DNA of 64,000 bases from assembly GCF_042186555.1 (NCBI RefSeq), contig NC_133327.1, positions 332,113,626 to 332,177,625 on the forward strand, given 5' to 3'. Both the position numbers and the translations under genes were made by a program. The notes beneath the pieces are model-generated. The model did not search any database. It saw only the letters and a list, made by a program, of their open reading frames with translations, and was not told the DNA's origin. Of this stretch, positions 44,047-55,082 are shown in pieces. Numbering within the stretch: the first letter of the stretch is position 1; each line of letters starts with the position of its first letter. This DNA is from Aquarana catesbeiana (Eukaryota; Chordata; Amphibia; Anura; Ranidae).

Positions 44047-45445
44047 CAGGGCTGGACTGGGACAAAAATTTGGCCCTGGACTTCCTCATGACTGGCCCAC
44101 TTTAATTTTGAGTGTCCCCAACAGCGCCCCCCTTACATCAAAGTGTCCCCAACAGCATCTCCCTTACATCAGAGTGTCCCCAACAGTGCCCCCCTTACAT
44201 CAGAGTGTCCCCAACAGCGCCCCTCTTACATCAAATTTTCCCCTACAGCGCCCCCTTACATCAGAATGTCCACAACAGCGTCCCCCTTACATCAGTGTCC
44301 CCAACAGCGTCCCCCTTACATCAAAGTGTCCTCAACAGCATCCCCCTTACATCAGTGTCCCCAACAGCATCCCCCTTACATCAGAGTGTCCCCAACAGCA
44401 GCCCCCTTACATCAGAGTGTCCCCAACAGCACCCCCCTTACATCAGAGTGTCCCCAACAGCGTCCCCCTTACATCAGAGTGTCCCCAACAGCACCCCCCT
44501 TACATCAGAGTATCCCCAACAGCGCCCCCCTTATATCAGAGTGTCCCAATCAGCAGCTCACTTCACATCAGAGTCCCCACCAGCAGCTCACTTCACATCA
44601 GAGTCCCCACCAGCAGCTCCCTTCACATCACAGTCCCCACCAGCAGCCCACTTCACATCACAGTCCCCACCAGCAGCCCACTTCACATCACAGTCCCCAC
44701 CAGCAGCCCACTTCACATCACAGTCCCCACCAGCAGCCCACTTCACATCACAGTCCCCACCAGCAGCCCACTTCCCATCACAGTCCCCACCAGCAGCTCA
44801 CTTCACATCACAGTCCCCACCAGCAGCCCACTTCACATCACAGTCCCCACCAGCAGCCCACTTCACATCACAGTCCGCACTAGCAGCTCCCTTCACATGA
44901 AAGTCCCCACCAGCAGCCCACTTCACATCACAGTCCCCACCAGCAGCCCACTTCACATCACAGTCCCCACCAGCAGCTCCCTTCACATCACAGTCCCCAC
45001 CAGCAGCCCACTTCACATTACAGTCCCCACCAGCAGCCCACTTCACATCACAGTCCCCACCAGCAGCCCACTTCACATCAGAGTCCCCATCAGAGAGCTC
45101 CCATCAGCAGCCCTTCACATCAGTGTCCTCCCTCTCCTCCCCCTCCCACATGTACTCACCGTTTTGAAGGCAGCTTCTCGTTCCTCTCTCCAGTCATGTG
45201 ATAACAAGTGATAGGGGAGAGAGGAAGGAAAGTCTGCCATGGGTCTATCTCCCCCTGCAGGCTGGAGGGAGCATAACGCCTAATGCTCTCTCCAGCATAT
45301 GACGGAAACTGCTCCTCCTGACAGGAGTGAAATTGCAATCACTCACTGTCAGAGAGGAGCGGCTCCAGGACCGCACCTGACTGGCCCACTGAGCCATCGG
45401 CCCACCCGGAATTTCCTGGTAGTCCCGATGGCCAGTACATGCCTG
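44047..45445. mobile_element. hAT-type MITE with internal VNTRs (CAGGGCTGGACTGGGA)
   Basis: Inverted ends CAGGGCTGGACTGGGA / TCCCGATGGCCAGTACATGCCTG and the 8-bp duplication TCTCCCAT (44039-44046, 45446-45453). The interior is two minisatellites: 31-bp units with CATCAGAGTGTCCCCAACAG (44110-44550) and 30-bp units with CTTCACATCACAGTCCCCAC (44556-45110). Long plus-strand ORFs, one of 504 codons from 43697, run through these repeats and are not genes. Inserted in gag of the gypsy element. Confidence 0.85.
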
Positions 45446-45453
45446 TCTCCCAT

Positions 45454-45881
45454 AGAGGGTTTGCTCAGGCCAAGGCTCTCTGAGAAGCAAAGATATAACG
45501 AAACCTACTTTGCTCCTGTCCGTGGGAAATGCCTGGGGCAGCATCTCAAAATAAATCTCAACCTGCTTGAGAAACCCTCAGCATTGGACTGGATCACCCC
45601 TAAATTGCTGGGGAAACAGAGCGGAACCAGACATACCTCTTATAGAGGTAATACTCAAGGTGGGTGCCTGCACAGAGACTGGAGCAGCAGCAGAGATGAC
45701 CTGCAACACAGGTTGTACCAGAACAGCCACAGTGGGAGATTCCAGGTGAGCCGTGTGACTCAGGAGTGTTTGTAACGCCATGGCAAACTAATATATACGG
45801 TGATCCTGCTCATCGAATCTGGAAAAAAAATTACCAACACATGGATTGACTGCATCTTCCTAATTCATGGCCTTTGCCTAC
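45454..45881 (-). pseudogene. gypsy gag, N-terminal part
   Basis: Minus-strand frame 45781 starts MALQTLLSHTAHLESPTVAV; a second frame carries QQFRGDPVQC and MLPQAFPTDRSKVGFVISLL, the conserved capsid start of vertebrate gypsy gag. It begins about 100 bp inside the 5' LTR and is cut by the MITE at 45453. Confidence 0.8.
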
Positions 45882-47171
45882 TGTCAGAAACCATGAATCA
45901 GACCGAGACAGAAGTACAGTTAAAGCATACTTGTTTAACCACATACCGACCAGCCGCCGCAGTTGTGCTGCGGCAACATGTCTCGGCTGCGCGAATCGCC
46001 ATCATGGTACGTCGGTACCATAGATGGCCCCTGCTTGCCCACGGAGCCAATGCCAGTGCCTGGAGGTCGCGATCACCGCTGGGCTCCAGCGATCGCTCGG
46101 GGCACATTGAGAACTGGGATCTGTGTGTGTAAACACACAGTTTCCGGTTCTCTGAGGGGAGAACAGACAGATCGTCTGTGAACAGACGATCTGTCATGTC
46201 CCCTGCACAGTCCCCTCCCCCCTTAAGTTAGAACACGTACTAGGATACACTTAACCCCTTCACTGCCTCCTAGTGGTTAATCCCTTCACTGCCAGTGACA
46301 TTTTTACAGTAATCAATGCAGTTTTAATCGCACTGATCGCTGTAAAAATGCCAATGGCCCCAAAAATGTGTCAAAATTGTCGGACGTGTCTGCCATAATG
46401 TCGCAGTTCTGATAAAAATTGCAGATCACTGCCATTACTAGTAAAAAAAATTAATAATAAAAAAGCCATAAAACTATCCTCTATTTTGTAGACGCTATAA
46501 ATTTTGCGCAAACCAATCAATATACACTCATTGCAATTATTTTTACTAAAAATATGTAGAAGAATACGTATTAGCCTAAACTGAGGGGAAAAAATGTTTT
46601 TTTATATATTTTTGGGGGATATTTATTATAGCAAAAAAGTAAAAAATATTGCGTTTTTGATTATCGTGCAAAAAATAAAAAACGCAGAGGCGATCAAATA
46701 CCACCAAAAGAAAGCTCTATTTGTGGGAAAAAAAAGGACATCAATTTTGTTTGTCGCACGATTGTCGCACGATTGTGCAATTGTCAGTTAAAGCGACACA
46801 GTACAGAATCGCAAAAAGTGCTCTGGTCTTTGGCCAGCCAAATGGTCCTTGGCTTAAGTGGTTAAAAATAATTAAAAAAGGTAAACAGAGTAAACATAGT
46901 CAAAACATAGCTAGAGTTCAGGAACCAAAATGGATAGTCAGACAAAACAAAACGTCAGGGAGCCAGAGATGAGCATAGTAGAACAGCAAGCAGGATCTGG
47001 AGCCAGAAGGAATGTCAGCAAAGCAAGTCTTTAACAAGAACGCAGGAGAGTGTCTCTAGAGATGTGACCAAGGGGAAGGTGAAGAGATCATCTGGGCTGG
47101 ATGGCTTAAGTAGGCAGGACTGACAAGCAGGATATCATCAACAGGTGGAGTCTCTGAGCCCAGCCCTGACA
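45882..47171 (-). mobile_element. 5' LTR of the gypsy element (with MITE)
   Basis: On the minus strand TGTCAGGGCTGGGCTC...CATGGTTTCTGACA. About 360 bp once the piggyBac-type MITE at 45939-46861 and one TTAA are removed; the restored junction matches 41455-41500. Confidence 0.8.
45939..46861. mobile_element. piggyBac-type MITE with TTAA duplication
   Basis: Flanked by TTAA on both sides (45935-45938, 46862-46865), with ends CCACATACCGACC and GGCTTAAGTGG. The empty site is seen in the 3' LTR as CTTGTTTAATAATAATAAAA. No transposase. The best preserved of three copies here. Confidence 0.85.
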
Positions 47172-47559
47172 ATACCACAGCCAACATTGGAATAAACTAG
47201 TATCTGACCAGAGCTGCATTATGCATGTGTCTGGTTTGATCATAGTGCCAAGGTGTATATGTTGGAAAGAACAACAGCATGGTTGCTTATAAACTGACAA
47301 TACTGTATGCATTATACCTATTTTTGCAGCAGGTGGAGCTGTAGTATTATTGTGTATAGTTCATGTAATCTATGATATAATGTAATGGGAAGAAGTATTG
47401 TTTTTCCTCTGTGTGCACTCAATTGTGTTCTCTTCCTGTTCCATGATAAAGATATCCTCCATGAAAGTAAAACTAATTGCTGCAAACAAGAAGCTTCCAG
47501 CGCATGATTTCAATATTCAGCACAACAGCAAAGACGGCAGATCACCTTGGCAAAAGGCA
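47172..47559. other. No recognisable feature
   Basis: Flank of the gypsy element leading to the L2-like LINE. I see no coding or repeat signal. Confidence 0.4.
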
Positions 47560-47564
47560 TCTAT

Positions 47565-48226
47565 AGATAAGAATTCTTGTTACATTTTCCAATACTATTG
47601 CTTTTGTTATCTTTATCTGTCTACCGCCCCCCTGGACCATTATCGACTTTCCTTGATGTGTTTTCTGCCTGGCTACCCTACTTTCTCTCTTTGGAAATTC
47701 ACAAAATCCTTCTCGGTGATTTCAACATCCCTGCTAATACAAACACTCCTGCTACTTCTAAACTTCTTAGTCTAACCTCTTCATTTGACCTGAAGCAATG
47801 GGCACAGGCTTCTACTCACTGATGGCAACACCCTTGACCTTGTATTCTCCTACCTATGCACTCCATGCAACTTCTCAAACAATCCTTTTCCTCTCTCTGA
47901 CTCCACCTTATTAGTTTCTCTCTCCCCCTGTCTTCCACCACCTTTCCCTCCAATCGCCTAACCATCACCCATAGAAACTTTTGCAACTTTAACTCCTCTC
48001 TCCTCTCTTCTGCTACTGACCACCTCTATGACAAAATTTATCCCCTGTCCTGCCCCAACCAAGTCACGTCCATCTATAATAAATCCCTGTCCTCCACCCT
48101 GGACAAGCTTGCTCCCCTCACTACACGCAGAATCAGACCTCGACCCCTACAACCCTGGCAAACAGATGACACTAAAATTTTCAAAAAACGCAGTCGCGAT
48201 CTTGAGTGTCTGTGGCACAAGACTAA
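47565..48226 (+). pseudogene. L2-like ORF2, endonuclease region
   Basis: Translation gives CLYRPPGPLSTFLDVFSAWL, ILLGDFNIPANTNT (GDFN metal-binding motif), DGNTLDLVF and DHLLVS-like blocks with frame breaks. WHKT just before 48227 and SRLKDF after 48622 are adjacent residues in intact copies, showing where the MITE entered. Confidence 0.75.
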
Positions 48227-48621
48227 TGCCGCGTACACACGAGCGGACTTTACGGCAGACTTTGTCTGGCGGACTTTTCGATGGACTTTACAACGGACTT
48301 TCCGAATGAACGGACTTGCTTACACACGATCAACCAAAGTCCGACGGATTCGTACGTGAAGACGTATGACCGGACTGGTTCATAGCCAGTAGCCAATAGC
48401 TGCCCTAGCATCGGTTTTTGTCCGTCGGACTAGCATACAGACAAGCGGACTTTTCGACCGGACTCGAGTCCGTCGGACAGATTTGAAACATGTTTCAAAT
48501 CTAAGTCCGTCAAACTTTTGAGAAAAAAAGTCCGCTGGAGCCCACACACGATCTAATTGTCCGACGGACTCAGGTTCGCCGGACCAAGTATGCCGTAAAG
48601 TCCGATCGTGTGTATGCGGCA
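48227..48621. mobile_element. Harbinger-type MITE (TGCCGCGTACACACGAGCGGAC)
   Basis: 395 bp with inverted ends TGCCGCGTACACACGA / TCGTGTGTATGCGGCA. Flanks are TAA on the left and TTA on the right, so the TWA duplication has one mismatch. The end is nearly the same as that of the autonomous element at 61371. Confidence 0.75.
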
Positions 48622-50490
48622 TTAGTCGCTTAAAGACTTCAGCCAATACAAATCTGCCCTCCAAAACTACCACTCTTCCCTCCACACTGCCAAGCAAACC
48701 TATTTGACAACTCTCAATAACACATTCTCATCCAGTCCCCGTAATCTCTTTTCTACCTTCAACTCTCTACTTCGTCCTCCACCGCCTCCACCCACTGACT
48801 CACTCACTGCCCAGGAGATTGCTAATCACTTCAAAAACAAGATTGATACAATCCGTGATGAAATCTACAGGTATCTCCCCCAGTTAAGACGCCATGTCAA
48901 CAGCTACAACTGACACTCCCCCCATTCAAATCTGCTACTACAGACGAAGTTGCTAAACTCCTTTCTATCACCCACCTAACCACCTGTCCACTGGACCCTA
49001 TTCCCTCTCACATGCTATGGTCGCTCTCTGACTCCATCCTACACTCTCTAACCCACATCTTCAAACTCTCCCTCACCTCTCGCATTTTCCCCAATGCTCT
49101 AAAACAAGCACTGGTCACCCCCATACTTAAAAAGCCGTCCTTGGACCCTTCCAATCTTAACAACCTACGCCCTATCTCTTTGCTCCCCTTTTCCTCTAAA
49201 CTCCTTGAATGCCTGGTTTACAACCAATTGAGTGACCACCTCATTAAGAACAACCTTCTTGATCCCCTTCAATCTGGATTTCGCCCCCAACACTCCACAG
49301 AAACTGCTCTTTTAAAACTCACAAATGACCCACTAACTGCAAAAACCAATGAAGACTATTCTGTACCCCTACTTCTGGACCTTTCAGCTGCCTTTGACCA
49401 CCCCCTCCTCCTCAAAAAACTTTACTCCTTCGGTCTCCGTGACTGTGCTCTTCAGTGGCTCTCATCCTACTTATCGCAACGCACCTTCAGTGTCACTTAC
49501 AATTCTACTTCCTCCACTCCTCTTCCCTTCTCCATCGGGGTCCCCCAAGGTTCTGTTCTTGGACCTCTTTTATTTTCAATCTACACCTCTTCCCTGGGTC
49601 AGCTGATAGCCTCTCATGGCTTTCAATAGCATTTCTACGCTGATGACACACAAATCTATCTCTCCACCCCTCAACTCACTTCATCAGTCTCCTCACGCAT
49701 CACTAACTTACTAACAGACATATCTGTATGGATGTCACACCACTTCCTCAAACTCAACTTGTCCAAAACCGAGCTTATAATATTTCCCCCCCCACGTGCC
49801 TCTTCCCCTGACTTATCTGTCAAGAGCAATGGCACAACCATCCACCCACCCCCCCCCATGTCAGGGTTCTTGGTGTTATCCTGGATCCTGAACTCTCCTT
49901 TTGGCCCAGCATCTAATCCCTTTCCAAAGCTTGCCGCCTCAACCTCCGCAACATCTCTAAACTACGTCCCTTTCTAACCAATGAAACCACAGAGCTCCTG
50001 ATTCAATCCCTGGTTATCTCTCGCCTTGACTACTGCAACTCCCTCCTCATTGGCTTACCTTTAAATAGACTACCCCCCCTTCAGTACATCATGAATGCTG
50101 CTGCCAGACTCATACACCTTACAAACCGCTCAGTGTCTGCTACCCCTCTCTGCCAATCCCTCCATTGGCTTCCACTCGCCCAACGAATTAAATTCAAAAT
50201 ACTAACAATAAGTTACAAAGCCATCCACAACTCTGCCCCCAGCTACATCACTAGCCTAGCCTCAAAATACCAACCTAATCGCCCTTTCCGTTCGTCCCAA
50301 GACCTCCTGTTCTCTAGCTCCCTCATCACCTCCTCCCATATCCGCCTCCAGGACTTCTCCCGAGCCTTGCCCATCCTCTGAAATTCTCTACCCCAATCTG
50401 TCAGACTGTCTCCAAATTTATCCACTTTTAGGCGATCCCTGAAAACTTTCCTCTTCAGGGAAGCCTATCCTGCCTTCATCTAACAACTGC
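48622..50490 (+). pseudogene. L2-like ORF2, reverse transcriptase region
   Basis: The main frame 49012-49629 covers RT motifs: VTPILKKPSLDPSNLNNLRP (motif 1-2), SGFRPQHSTETALL, LLDLSAAFDHPLL (motif A), IGVPQGSVLGPLLFSIYTSS (motif B). A TAG at 49627 breaks the frame just before FYADDTQIYLS (motif C, catalytic, 49629-49661). The C-terminal tail (SLHWLPLAQRIKFKILTISY, SAPSYITSLAS; 50091-50381) follows after frameshifts. Dead copy. Confidence 0.8.
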
Positions 50491-50699
50491 ACTATTTTCT
50501 CCATTAGCTCATCCCCCACAGCTATTACCCTTTTGTATAACTTGACCCTCCCTCCTAGATTGTAAGCTCTAACGAGCAGGGCTCTCTGATTCCTCCTGTA
50601 TTGAATTGAATTATAATTGTACTGTCTGCCCTAATGTTGTAAAGCGCTGCATAAACTGTCGGCGCTATATAAATCCTGTATAATAATAATAATAATCTG

Positions 50700-53229
50700 T
50701 TATTATTGAATTAATTGTTATTAATACAGTTTGATTTTACCTACAAGTGTTTGTGTAAACTATCTTTGCACATCTTGAAAAAACCCCAAAAACAAACTAT
50801 CCGTGATAAAACAGTGTTACAAAGTCAACTGACTTCAGTTGAATGTCTGTGTGCACCCTATGAACCTGTTAGAGAGCCTTTCATTGAAGCTAATTCATGG
50901 GATGCACATGACAGGGCTGATATTTTAGAAACTTATGAAATGCTGTGCATTGCTGGGTATGCTAAGTATGTCTAAACCTGTAGGAAAGTAGAGGAGGGTG
51001 ATAAGAATAATTGCACTTATTCTTTAATGTAGTCTTTGTTAAAAAGTATATTGAAGAAATTCTCTACATTGCCTTCCTTATCATCCCTTCTACTAATTTT
51101 ACCTCTTTACATCACACTGGTACTTCTACAGTACTACAGCCACCCTAAATTCAGTATTATCCACAAAATAATTATTTTGCACCTAGATTTTATATCCAAA
51201 TACATGCAGGCCTTTCCAATTTCAAAATATTCACTAGTTGACCCAAACACAATCGCCTGCTACATCTCAGAGCACTGATATCCCCTAGTCAATGCATTAG
51301 CAAGATGTATGATAATATTTAGTTTTAGTATAATTTAATACTGTTATATCATAATATTTGTACTTGTATATGGGCTATGTACAGTGTATTTTGAATGGCA
51401 TGCATACTTTCCATGTAATGTCATTACCATTTGTCAAAATGTAACATGGGCATTAATGCATATACTGTATATTGCTGGTACCATATTTTTGCATTGGTCT
51501 TCGTGTAAAAAGAACTGAAATGCAATTCAAAATGTAAGTAGATGTTGTGGTTTTGCATTGTTATTTTCATCTAGGAGAAAGCTAAATCAATTTGGAAGAC
51601 TCTGGTTTTCCAGTAAAATGAATAATTTAGTAAACATGCCTCTTGCAAATGATATTTGTAACTGACAGGCTTTTGTTATTATTTGCAGCACAAGTCTCAT
51701 ATATCTAGATATTGCATACTGGCACCAGATAATATCAACATGGGCACAAGTTAGCAAAACTTGCCATCCAACACTGTGAAGCAGATACAAAGTACCCCAC
51801 CCTTTTAATCAACTTACTCTATATATTTAGCAAAATATTTTAATTCTTTTTTTTAAAAGGACCTCTGTCTGTCTTGGCACTAGCCTCATTGTTGCTTCTT
51901 GTAACATAAATAAAGTATTATTAGTATGCATGTCTGTACTTGTATTCATTACATTCTAAGTAAATAAAAACAACTTCTAAATGGTTACAGTATTTGGGCC
52001 ATCCATAAAAACAATGTAATTTAGATTTTATGATTTTATAAACAAATAATTATTAGCCATCTGTGTAGTTTTTTATTTTGTATTATATGTCCCACCAAGT
52101 CTCAGCCTGTAAATATAAAGATTTGTCTTATAAGTAATTTGTTTAAGCAATGTATGGATCTGGTATCATCAAGCAATGATTTAGGAGATAATGATAATTT
52201 TGCAGTGATGAGCTAACAACTTATCTTTAGAGAGGAAGGTTAGTTTGTAACTGTCATATTCATGTAGATCATTAAAAAGAATAATTAGAAGAAACTATTT
52301 TGGCAAAACTTAAAATAGACAAATGAATTTATTAATCAGATTTGATGCATCATTTTCATGTAATATCATTAGAATATATATTTGTACCTCTCTTGCAGCA
52401 TTAAATGAGCAGCTTAGGGGTCTAGAGGGCCAACACTAATTAACCATTTAGATATCAGAGATGTTTTGTGTTTTTTTTTACCTGTTTATAAAAATAATTT
52501 TAGGCCTGAAAAAGTAGTTTCCATTTTTTTTATGTCACACAATATTAGGGCAAAGGTTTAAGAAATGTAAGCTTTCAGTAAAAAATACCCTAAGGTGAAT
52601 TTTAGGGGACACACGCACAATAAATTACCAATTCTTTTGTAAAATATAAAAGATGAGGTTGCACAGAGTAAATGGATACCTGACATGTGAAACCTTAAAA
52701 TTGCGGGCACCTGTGAGTTGGCAACAAACATCAGTACTCAAAATTCCACATGTAAGGCTTTTATCCTCTGTATTCATAATCCAGGAACATAAGTAATGTG
52801 CCTTTAAGTATATAAAACACACCCTGTGTCAGGTTCATACATATATGATCTTATATGAGAACCACAAATACTGCCCCTTTAAATGTATGCTACACACCAC
52901 ATGTCAATTTAATACATATAAAACAAAAAAAAAGTCCCAAAAAAGTCTATAAAAAGTTCATTAGGAAAAAAGTCCAACTTCTCTTGTGCCAGGATACCAG
53001 TGAACCAATTCAGTCCCCACCACCAGAAGGAATAGCCAAACTCCTTAACCTTTAATATGACCCCAATATCAATGACGGTCAAAATAGAGCTTGTTATTTT
53101 TCAACCAATCCACAATCATCCCTATTCCAAACTGTTTTATCACAGTCACGTGATAGTTTATGTTTTTTGGGGTTGTATTCAATATGTGGAAAGAGAGATC
53201 GTACAAATACTTGTAAGTATAACATTTAA
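50700..53229. other. AT-rich DNA without recognisable elements
   Basis: The least repetitive stretch of the window. ORFs are short (longest 50715-50975, 86 codons, with CAPYEPVREPFIEANSWDAH, which I do not recognise). 52640-52860 has a weak resemblance to MITE sequence. No splice-bounded exon, RNA gene or element ends supported. It may be unique host intergenic or intronic DNA, or very old repeats. Confidence 0.4.
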
Positions 53230-53778
53230 AGTGTAAGTTCACTTTTGTTGAGAAAAAACATTCCCCTCTGGGTGATCCATGTACATTACAAGGATTATAA
53301 CAAAATATTTTGCAGATTCCTACCTTTGTTATTCTGAAGAAATCCATGTGTGTCTGTCTGTGCCTCTGTTCTGAGTAGGTCTAATAAGAGTGGTTTTATA
53401 ATTAACTGTCAGGTGTGCTGCTGCACAACACTATTGAGAAAATCTGCTGGGCCTGCATCCCTTTAGATGTGTTCCCATTGAAAGTATCTCTCAAGAAAAT
53501 TATATTTTTGTCGCAAGGAATGCCTGAAATCTGATTTGTATCTTAGGCAGACTTCTGGAAAAATTGCTGAGCCAATCACACAAGCAGGAAATGATGTTTC
53601 TGGGGAGTGGTCAGTACACACGCTGTGTACAGAAAACCTCCAGGTATTGCAATGATGCTGTTTCACCATGGAGTCCCCCCGCTTTCACGGCATGGCAGAT
53701 GATCACAGACGCATTCCTGATAGGAAGCTCTGATACGAGACTGAGATCTTACAAGTTTTGGCTGTGGTAATATAGGAC
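53230..53778. mobile_element. Possible MITE, left part
   Basis: Starts with TTTAAAGTGTAAGTTCACTTTTG, a terminal type seen in frog DNA transposons (inference). No matching right end precedes the PLE at 53779, so the element may continue beyond the window or be truncated. Confidence 0.3.
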
Positions 53779-54071
53779 TTAAATAAACAAAAGAAGCAGC
53801 GCTATAAATCAATTATGTGATACTAAACCACAAATAGTGATTAACAGTATATAAAGTTCATAAACAATCGAGTGACACAATAAAGTTCAATCAGTGAATG
53901 GAAGTTTTCAAAGGTGCAATGGATGAAAAACCGAACACCTGGGTCCCTTGTTAGGCAAATACAGATGGGACTGGATATACCTTCACCACACCACAGTGTT
54001 ATGAATAAAATGGACGCTTACCAAATGGCAAGCTTAAAAAAGCTTGTGACCTTAACCCGGTCGGGGCCTTT
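53779..54071 (-). repeat. PLE terminal repeat (pLTR-like), copy 1
   Basis: 293 bp repeated with about one difference at 58880-59172 in the same orientation. On the element's sense (minus) strand it is the 3' end, finishing TATAGCGCTGCTTCTTTTGTTTATTTAA. PLEs are known for such 'pseudo-LTRs'. Includes GGCCCCGACCGGGTTAAGG and the hairpin AAGCTTTTTTAAGCTT. Confidence 0.8.
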
Positions 54072-54354
54072 CTTGAGATGGGACACCGTTAGACCACTCT
54101 TCAGGCCGTGGATGGCTCACTATCCTCCACATAAGGAAACCAGGATACAGAGAATACTATACTCCTATCTTGGGGTTGTTCTCACAAACAATGCCCCAAA
54201 AAAAGGAAAGAGCACATAGCGTAATCCTGGATGGATATTTATTCAAGAACATTAAAATTACACTTACAGTGTGTCGAATAAAAACAGCATGGAAAGCCGG
54301 CCGGCTAGCACGAACACCCGTCCTACAGACGGTAGATACGGCACGTCAGCACGT

Positions 54355-54410
54355 CAGCACGCCCGACGTACGTTTCGTCACACTTCTGACGTCGTCTGGG
54401 GCACGGGCGA
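54355..54410 (-). ncRNA. Hammerhead-ribozyme-like motif in the PLE 3' region
   Basis: Minus-strand reading: GTGCCC (stem I 5' side), core CAGACGA, stem II CGTCA/TGACG or GTCA/TGAC around GAAGTG, core GAAA, stem III ACG-TA-CGT, then the cleavage-type C, and GGGCGTG completing stem I (7 pairs including two G-U). This is the type I hammerhead order. The core differs from CUGANGA at one place (A for the invariant U). PLEs are known to carry hammerhead motifs. Activity of this variant is uncertain. Confidence 0.5.
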
Positions 54411-55082
54411 CGCACTGACGTGTCATTCATAAATAACAAACAAATGTAACCAAGCCTCGAAATGAAACCAAAGCCGGAAATCACCTTGCGCTCCACCGAG
54501 TAAGGGCGGAAGATATGGAAACGCCATCTTAACTAGGGGATCCCATGTTAATACGGGTACCAATTTTGTTATTATGGCAAGCATTATAAATTAAATGGGA
54601 AGGGAAGGGGAGGAAGGGGAAAAATACAATAAGCTCACTCATACCAAGTTTGAAGGCGAATGCCAAGTTAGATTGAAGTTAAATTAGTTATTCAGACTTT
54701 AAAGGGGCCCGACTTCCCAACGGTAAGGGGCACACCTTGGCTTAAATATGACGCCTAAATCAGTGAACTTCTAGTTAATCTGATTAGTGTTGGCCTAATA
54801 AAAAGGCGCCGAAAAGGGACATTATCCTAGGTGACATAACAGGAGAGGGAAAAGGAGATTTCTCGGCCTCATATAAACAACCAGTTCAAAAATTGGGTAA
54901 TAACAAGCAATAACTCCATTATTACATAATCATATAAAAATTATATAAATATAATATTAAACATATTAAATGACATCAAACCACCATCACATCAAAGGAA
55001 ACGTGAGACTAGGGTCGGAACATAAAGTAAGTACATAAACACCAGTTGGTTAATAATCAATGGGCTAGACATAGGGGGTTCA
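54411..55082 (-). other. PLE 3' untranslated region
   Basis: Sequence between the ORF2 stop (55083) and the hammerhead-like motif. No ORF or repeat seen apart from the general AT-rich character. Confidence 0.5.

Larger units (their letters stand above)
41429..47171 (-). mobile_element. Ty3/gypsy element with RT deletion
   Basis: On the minus strand: 5' LTR 47171-45882, gag 45870-43456 (split by a MITE), protease remnant about 43450-43260, RNase H about 43260-43100, integrase 43109-41858, 3' LTR remnant 41588-41429. Both LTRs end in CTGACA on the minus strand and share about 130 bp. The reverse transcriptase core between protease and RNase H is absent. The sequence just inside the 5' LTR (GTAGGCAAAGGCCATG) resembles the same position in the element at 2902. 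Confidence 0.85.
47560..50695 (+). mobile_element. L2-like LINE (3' two thirds), split by a Harbinger MITE
   Basis: The order endonuclease, RT, C-terminal tail, 3' UTR is preserved. The 3' end GCGCTATATAAATCCTGTATAATAATAATAAT is the short-repeat tail type of L2 elements. RT has LLDLSAAFD in motif A, which is the L2 rather than CR1 form. No target duplication was found; the 5' end is truncated near 47560. Confidence 0.8.

Noticed and set aside
43697..45211. 504-codon plus-strand ORF (HQSVPNS / SPHQQPTSHH-type repeats)
   Set aside because: It runs through VNTRs of a MITE inserted in a gypsy gag read on the other strand; start codon lies in antisense gag sequence.
47106..47312. 68-codon minus-strand ORF beyond the gypsy LTR
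   Set aside because: It starts in anonymous flank and runs into the LTR; no similarity recognised.
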